A stretch of 64,000 nt of DNA, taken from assembly GCA_029266525.1 (NCBI GenBank), contig JAQSWQ010000008.1:1-64000 (forward strand), in the 5' to 3' direction. The stretch's first letter is position 1, and each line of letters opens with the position of its first letter. The notes below the pieces were generated by a model. The model did no database searches. It saw nothing but the letters and a program-made list of their open reading frames with translations, and was not told where the DNA came from. This document shows positions 59,782 to 64,000 of this stretch, in pieces. Made by a program: the position numbers and the translations under genes. Source of the stretch: Microvirga sp. (GTDB lineage Bacteria; Pseudomonadota; Alphaproteobacteria; Rhizobiales; Beijerinckiaceae).

Positions 59782-62772
59782 TCAGGAGAGGCTTGGCAAA
59801 GCTTGCAGCGTCCGCGTGAAGATCTCCCGCACACTGGCGCGCGTCGCGTTCAGGTGCTCGAGCAGGACCTTAGCGTCCGGTAGACCGGCCGCCGCGGCAA
59901 GCCGCTGAAGGATCGCGGGCGGTACCGCCGCCGGGTCGAAGGGACCGGCAATCGCGAGCCGCTGCCACTGGAACACGGCGGTGAAAAGCTCGTGCGCTTC
60001 GGTCAGGACGCGCGCGTCCGGCTCCGGCAGCAGGCCGATATGCGCGGCTTCGCCGAGAGCGGCGCGAGTGGGCTTGGCCACCAGGGGGGGGTGGTCTCTC
60101 CCGTAGGCGAGCACGAGCGCCTGAGCCAGGAAATCCAGATTGGTGAGGCCACCAGCGGCGAGCTTCAGGTCCCACGGATCCTGATCGCCCTTTTCCTTGG
60201 CGATGAGCTCGCGCATGGAGTGCACCTCGGCCGAGACCCTCGCCGGATCGCGCCGGCACGTCACGACATCGGCAATCGCGTCGGCAACCTTCCCCGCGAA
60301 AGCCTGTTCCCCCACGATCACGCGAGCCCGGGTGAGCGCCATGTGCTCCCACAGCTCGGCCTCGGTCCTCTCGTACGCGATGAAGCCCTTGAATTGGGAG
60401 GCAAGCGGGCCTTTCCCGCCCTGGGGCCGAAGGCGAAGGTCGACGTCGTAGAGGCGGCCGCGCCGCGTCGGCGCGGTGAGCGCCGAGACGAGCCGCTGCG
60501 TCAGCCGCGTGTGGTACACGACCGCGTCGAGCCGGCGCGGACCCGAGCTCTCGCGCCGCTCCTCGTCGAAATCATAGAGAACGACGAGGTCGAGATCCGA
60601 GTCCGCCGTCAGCTCGCGCGAGCCGAGACGGCCGAGGCCGACGATCGCGAGCGAGCCGCCCGGTACGGCGCCGTGCTCGCGCTCGAAAGCTTCGCGCACG
60701 GCCTCATAGGAGGCGCGGATCACCGCATCGGCAATGGCCGCATAGGCGAGCCCAGCCTGATCCGGGGAGAACACGCCCGACAGCAGCCGGGCGCTGGCGA
60801 GAAAGCGAATCTGCCGCGCGGCATCGCGGGTGCGGTCCAGGAAATCCTCGAAATGGGCCGGCTTTCCGATCAGGCCGCGCACGCGCGCCTCGATGCGGGC
60901 TTGGTCGGTGACCGGGTGGTGGAAGGCGGGATCGATGATCGTGTCGAGGACGTGCGGGCTCTGCGCGACCGTGTCGGCCAATCGAGGCGCGGTGCCGAGA
61001 ATATCCGCGAAGAGCAGGCGCAAGCGCTCATGCGACCGCAGGATCGTCATGAGCTCCACGGCCGCCGGCATGCGACCAAAGGCGCGGTCGAGAGCTGCGA
61101 GCGCCGCGTCCGGATCGGCGGTCCCGCCGAGCGCCGCGAGCAACGCCGGGGTCAGCTCCGTCAGGACCTCGCGGGCGCGGGCGCTCGTCACGGCGGGCCG
61201 GCGGCCGAAATGCCAGCCGCGCACCGTTTCGGCCGCAAGCTCGGGATTCTTGAAGCCGAGGCGGCGCAGCGTCGCGAGCGTCTCCGGGTCGTCGCTCGTG
61301 CCGGTGAAGACGAGATTGCCAAGATCTGACGCGAGCTCCGCCCCCTCCTCGAAGAGCAGCGCGTAATGCGTCTGCACGTTGTTGGCGTGCCTGCACAGAA
61401 CGGTTTCGAAAGCCTTCAGGTTGGGGAAGCCGCAGAATTTCGCAAAGCGCTTCACAGCCTCCCGCTCGGAGGGCAGGCGCTGCGTCTGATCGTCGGCGAC
61501 CATCTGCAGGCGGTGCTCGATGGTGCGCAGGAAGCGGTAGGCCTCGGCAAGCTCGTCGCGCGCCTTCCCGGTAATCCATCCCTCGTCATGAAGCGCGGCG
61601 AGCATCTCGAGCGTGCGCCGCCCGCGCAGGCCGGGGCGACGGCCGCCGAAGACGAGCTGCTGCGTCTGCACGAAAAACTCGATCTCCCGGATGCCGCCGC
61701 GCCCCAGTTTGATGTCGTGCCCGGCGACCGCGATCTGATCATGCCCCCGCACAGCATGGATCTGCCGCTTCATGGCGTGCACGTCGGCAATCGAGGCGAA
61801 ATCGAAATACTTGCGCCAGATGAAGGGCGTGAGATCCTGAAGGAAGCGCTCGCCGAGCGCGACGTCGCCGGCGATCGGCCGCGCCTTGATGAGGGCGGCG
61901 CGCTCCCAATTCTGGCCGACGGTCTCATAATAGGTGTACGCCGAGGCGAGCGAGACGGCTGTCGGCGTGGAGCCTGGATCGGGCCGCAGGCGGTAGTCGA
62001 CGCGGTGCACGTAGCCCTCGGCGGTGCGCTCCTGCAGGAGTTTCGCGAGCTGCTGCGCGATGCGCGTGTAGAAGGTCGTCGGCTCGACGCCATCCGACAG
62101 CGGCGCAGCTGTCGAGTCGAAGAACACGACGAGGTCGATGTCGCTCGAATAATTGAGCTCGCCCGCCCCGTGCTTGCCGAGCGCGAGAATGACGAAGCCT
62201 GAGCCCGCGCCAGGATCATCGGGGTTCGGCAGGGCTATCCGACCGTTCGCGGCAGCCTCGGCGAGGACGACCGCAACCCCGCCCCTCACCGAGGCGTCGG
62301 CGAAGTCGGTGAGGGCCTGTGTGACCTCCTCGACGCTCAATACGCCGCCGATGTCGGCGAGCCCGACCAGGAGCGCATGCGCGCCGCGGTTCCGGCGCAG
62401 CGCGCGAACAACCTCATCGCGCGAGATCTCGCCGGCGGCAAAGCTCCTACCGAGCGAGGCCTGCCGCTCGACGATGACACGAAGCGAAGCCTCGGGCGCC
62501 GTCGCGGCAAGCGAAGCAAGCCGGGCAGGATCCTGGATGGCGAGCTGCCAAAGGAAGGGGGAGTGGTCGGCGAGCGCCCGAATCAGCTCCGCGAAGACGC
62601 CCCCCTCGAGCAGGGCTGCCAGGGGCTCTCCGCCTGGGCGCTGCGAAGCGCGTTCGGCGAGATCGACGAGCTTGGCACGGCTGTCCCTGGCGTCGGCGAG
62701 CGGCGGGGCGCGCCGGATGCGCTCGGCAAGGGAGCCGGCCTCCACCACCGAGGAGATCGCCTGATCGTTCAC
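59782..62772 (-). CDS. glnE: Bifunctional glutamine synthetase adenylyltransferase/deadenylase
   Basis: About 996 residues. Two nucleotidyltransferase domains are visible: the deadenylase half with L-G-K-H-G-A-G-E-L-N-Y-S-S-D211-I-D213, and the adenylylase half with L-G-R-L-G-S-R-E-L-T-A-D-S-D726-L-D728. It adds or removes AMP on glutamine synthetase under PII control. GTG 62772 is the best start; GTG 62778 is an alternative, and residues further upstream overlap the kinase gene and look non-coding. It lies 40 bases after the kinase stop, so they share a transcript. Confidence 0.95.
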   Translation of the reverse strand: MNDQAISSVVEAGSLAERIRRAPPLADARDSRAKLVDLAERASQRPGGEPLAALLEGGVFAELIRALADHSPFLWQLAIQDPARLASLAATAPEASLRVIVERQASLGRSFAAGEISRDEVVRALRRNRGAHALLVGLADIGGVLSVEEVTQALTDFADASVRGGVAVVLAEAAANGRIALPNPDDPGAGSGFVILALGKHGAGELNYSSDIDLVVFFDSTAAPLSDGVEPTTFYTRIAQQLAKLLQERTAEGYVHRVDYRLRPDPGSTPTAVSLASAYTYYETVGQNWERAALIKARPIAGDVALGERFLQDLTPFIWRKYFDFASIADVHAMKRQIHAVRGHDQIAVAGHDIKLGRGGIREIEFFVQTQQLVFGGRRPGLRGRRTLEMLAALHDEGWITGKARDELAEAYRFLRTIEHRLQMVADDQTQRLPSEREAVKRFAKFCGFPNLKAFETVLCRHANNVQTHYALLFEEGAELASDLGNLVFTGTSDDPETLATLRRLGFKNPELAAETVRGWHFGRRPAVTSARAREVLTELTPALLAALGGTADPDAALAALDRAFGRMPAAVELMTILRSHERLRLLFADILGTAPRLADTVAQSPHVLDTIIDPAFHHPVTDQARIEARVRGLIGKPAHFEDFLDRTRDAARQIRFLASARLLSGVFSPDQAGLAYAAIADAVIRASYEAVREAFEREHGAVPGGSLAIVGLGRLGSRELTADSDLDLVVLYDFDEERRESSGPRRLDAVVYHTRLTQRLVSALTAPTRRGRLYDVDLRLRPQGGKGPLASQFKGFIAYERTEAELWEHMALTRARVIVGEQAFAGKVADAIADVVTCRRDPARVSAEVHSMRELIAKEKGDQDPWDLKLAAGGLTNLDFLAQALVLAYGRDHPPLVAKPTRAALGEAAHIGLLPEPDARVLTEAHELFTAVFQWQRLAIAGPFDPAAVPPAILQRLAAAAGLPDAKVLLEHLNATRASVREIFTRTLQALPSLS

Positions 62773-62812
62773 CTGCACGCACCTGGCAGCCCCGCGCTGC
62801 TTAGAACACCGG

Positions 62813-64000
62813 TTACGTTCTCTGGAATGATGGCTCAACCCCCTGGAGCGCCGCTTCAGCAGGGGCCTCGCGCGCCTCGCGGCGCACGAGGGGAAGCTCC
62901 AGAACGGCGCAAAGCCCTGGTCCATTGTCCTCGAGCCTCAACGCGCCGCCATGCAGCCTCGCCACCGCGGTGGCGAGGCTCAGGCCGAGGCCGAAGCCCG
63001 GGCGCGAGCGAGCGCTCTCGAGGCGCACGAAGCGCTCGGTGACACGGCCACGATCCCTCTCCGGGATGCCGGGGCCCCGATCGGCGACCATGATGACGAC
63101 GCGATCGTCGGTCTTTTTCGTGGACACGCTCACCTGCGCCGCAACCCCGGGCCCCGTCGCAGCGCCGTACTTCAGCGCGTTGTCGAGAAGGTTCGCGAGG
63201 GCCTGCCCAAGAAGCTCGCGATTGCCGTGCACCGGTAGGTCGGGCTCGACCGCGACCTCGAGCGTGGCGCCCCCCTCCTCCGCGACAGCCTCGTAGAGCT
63301 CGGCGACGCCGCGCGCCACCTCGGCCGCATCGAAATCCGACAGCGTCTCCCGCGCGTTGCCGGCTTCGAGCCGCGCGATCATCAGGAGCGCATTGAAGAT
63401 TCGGATAAGGTTGTCGCTCTCCTCGATGGTTCCTTCCAGCGCGGCGCGCAGCTCGTCCGGCGTGCGTGCGGCGCGCAGCGCCTCGTCGGCCTTGTTGCGC
63501 AGCCGCGTCAACGGGGTCTTGAGGTCATGCGCGATGTTGTCGGAGACTTCCTTCATGCCCGCCATGAGCTCGCCGATGCGTTCGAGCATGGCGTTGAGGT
63601 TGTGGGCAAGACGGTCGAACTCGTCACCCGAGCCGCTGACCGCGAGACGGCCGCTGAGGTCCCCAGCCATGATCGTACGTGTCGTCTCGGTCATGTCGTC
63701 GACCCGCTTCAGCACGCGCCGCGTCACGAACCATCCGCCGAGAAGCCCGAGCACGCCGACGAGAAGCAGCGACCAGCCCAACGCGCGACGCATCACCTCG
63801 CGCAACCGCGCCCGCTCCTCGACATCCCGCCCGACAAGCAGGCGAAAGCCGCCCGGTAGGGTGAAGACCCGCACGATCGCCTGATGCGTGACCGTGTCGG
63901 GATCGCTCGAGCGGCCGTATGGGCTCTCGCGATAGAGGCAGTCTGGACCGCGCCCGATGCAGGGCTTGGCGTCGACCCGGCTCGGCTGCGCGGCGAGCCC
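62813..64000 (-). CDS. HAMP-domain sensor histidine kinase (cut by the window edge)
   Basis: The frame is open from the window end to TAA at 62813-62815, giving at least 395 residues. Order: part of a periplasmic sensor with two Cys (K-P-C-I-G-R-G-P-D-C), a membrane segment (W-S-L-L-L-V-G-V-L-G-L-L-G-G-W), HAMP linker, a His-box D-N-I-A-H-D-L-K-T-P-L-T-R-L, and an ATPase domain (N-L-L-D-N-A-L-K-Y, D-R-G-P-G-I-P, G-L-G-L-S). A response-regulator gene is expected upstream, outside the window. It is transcribed into glnE. Confidence 0.92.
   Translation of the reverse strand, partial: GLAAQPSRVDAKPCIGRGPDCLYRESPYGRSSDPDTVTHQAIVRVFTLPGGFRLLVGRDVEERARLREVMRRALGWSLLLVGVLGLLGGWFVTRRVLKRVDDMTETTRTIMAGDLSGRLAVSGSGDEFDRLAHNLNAMLERIGELMAGMKEVSDNIAHDLKTPLTRLRNKADEALRAARTPDELRAALEGTIEESDNLIRIFNALLMIARLEAGNARETLSDFDAAEVARGVAELYEAVAEEGGATLEVAVEPDLPVHGNRELLGQALANLLDNALKYGAATGPGVAAQVSVSTKKTDDRVVIMVADRGPGIPERDRGRVTERFVRLESARSRPGFGLGLSLATAVARLHGGALRLEDNGPGLCAVLELPLVRREAREAPAEAALQGVEPSFQRT

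Overview
The window is GC-rich chromosomal DNA with the gene content and synteny of an alphaproteobacterium, most likely a Hyphomicrobiales (Rhizobiales) member. The evidence is the glnE gene flanked by sensor kinases, a PleC/DivJ-like kinase, a two-subunit formate dehydrogenase with a fused beta subunit like FDH1 of Methylobacterium, oxalate catabolism genes, and GC-rich palindromic repeats of the kind scattered through Bradyrhizobium and Methylobacterium genomes. I cannot name a genus. I saw no rRNA, tRNA, CRISPR array, insertion sequence, prophage or replication origin.

Layout. 1-105 is the tail of glycerol kinase. 249-6328 is one leftward operon for an aromatic (benzoate or 2-aminobenzoate type) acyl-CoA pathway: SDR, MarR regulator, enoyl-CoA hydratase, acyl-CoA dehydrogenase, aryl-CoA ligase, thioesterase, RidA protein. 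It is divergent from a complete rightward branched-chain-amino-acid-type ABC importer plus a cupin (6540-11609). A perfect 18-bp palindrome lies between them and is the probable MarR operator. 11697-16289 holds miscellaneous metabolism: orphan TRAP and ABC binding proteins, a beta-hydroxyacid dehydrogenase, a metallo-beta-lactamase-fold hydrolase and a glutathione transferase. 16606-20997 holds a sensor kinase, cobT/cobS, a DUF1289 protein and a retropepsin-like protease. 21060-22541 holds a quinone oxidoreductase and an unknown protein.

22770-37858 looks like an oxalate/formate island. It holds a tripartite tricarboxylate-type transporter (tctCBA), a GntR regulator, NAD-linked formate dehydrogenase (fdhA, fdhB), an ADP-forming acyl-CoA ligase, a second paralogous GntR regulator, oxalyl-CoA decarboxylase and formyl-CoA transferase. 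Oxc and Frc turn oxalate into formate plus CO2, and the dehydrogenase recovers NADH from the formate. Two related operator-like sites sit in the divergent control region. A thioesterase and dusA follow.

53069-39433 is a very long leftward run: glyoxalase I, a PfkB kinase, xanthine dehydrogenase xdhA-xdhB-xdhC, guanine deaminase, then urease ureD-ureAB-[phospholipase-D-like gene]-ureC-ureE-ureF-ureG-hupE and a 34-residue peptide. Its theme is nitrogen recovery from purines and urea with nickel supply. The phospholipase-D-like gene is AT-rich, sits between ureAB and ureC, and overlaps both at start/stop codons. It is the strangest object in the window.

53142-64000 holds a cation diffusion facilitator with a tripled C-terminal domain, aminopeptidase N, a PAS sensor kinase, glnE (glutamine synthetase adenylyltransferase) and a HAMP sensor kinase cut by the window edge. 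Several intergenic gaps carry strongly palindromic repeats.
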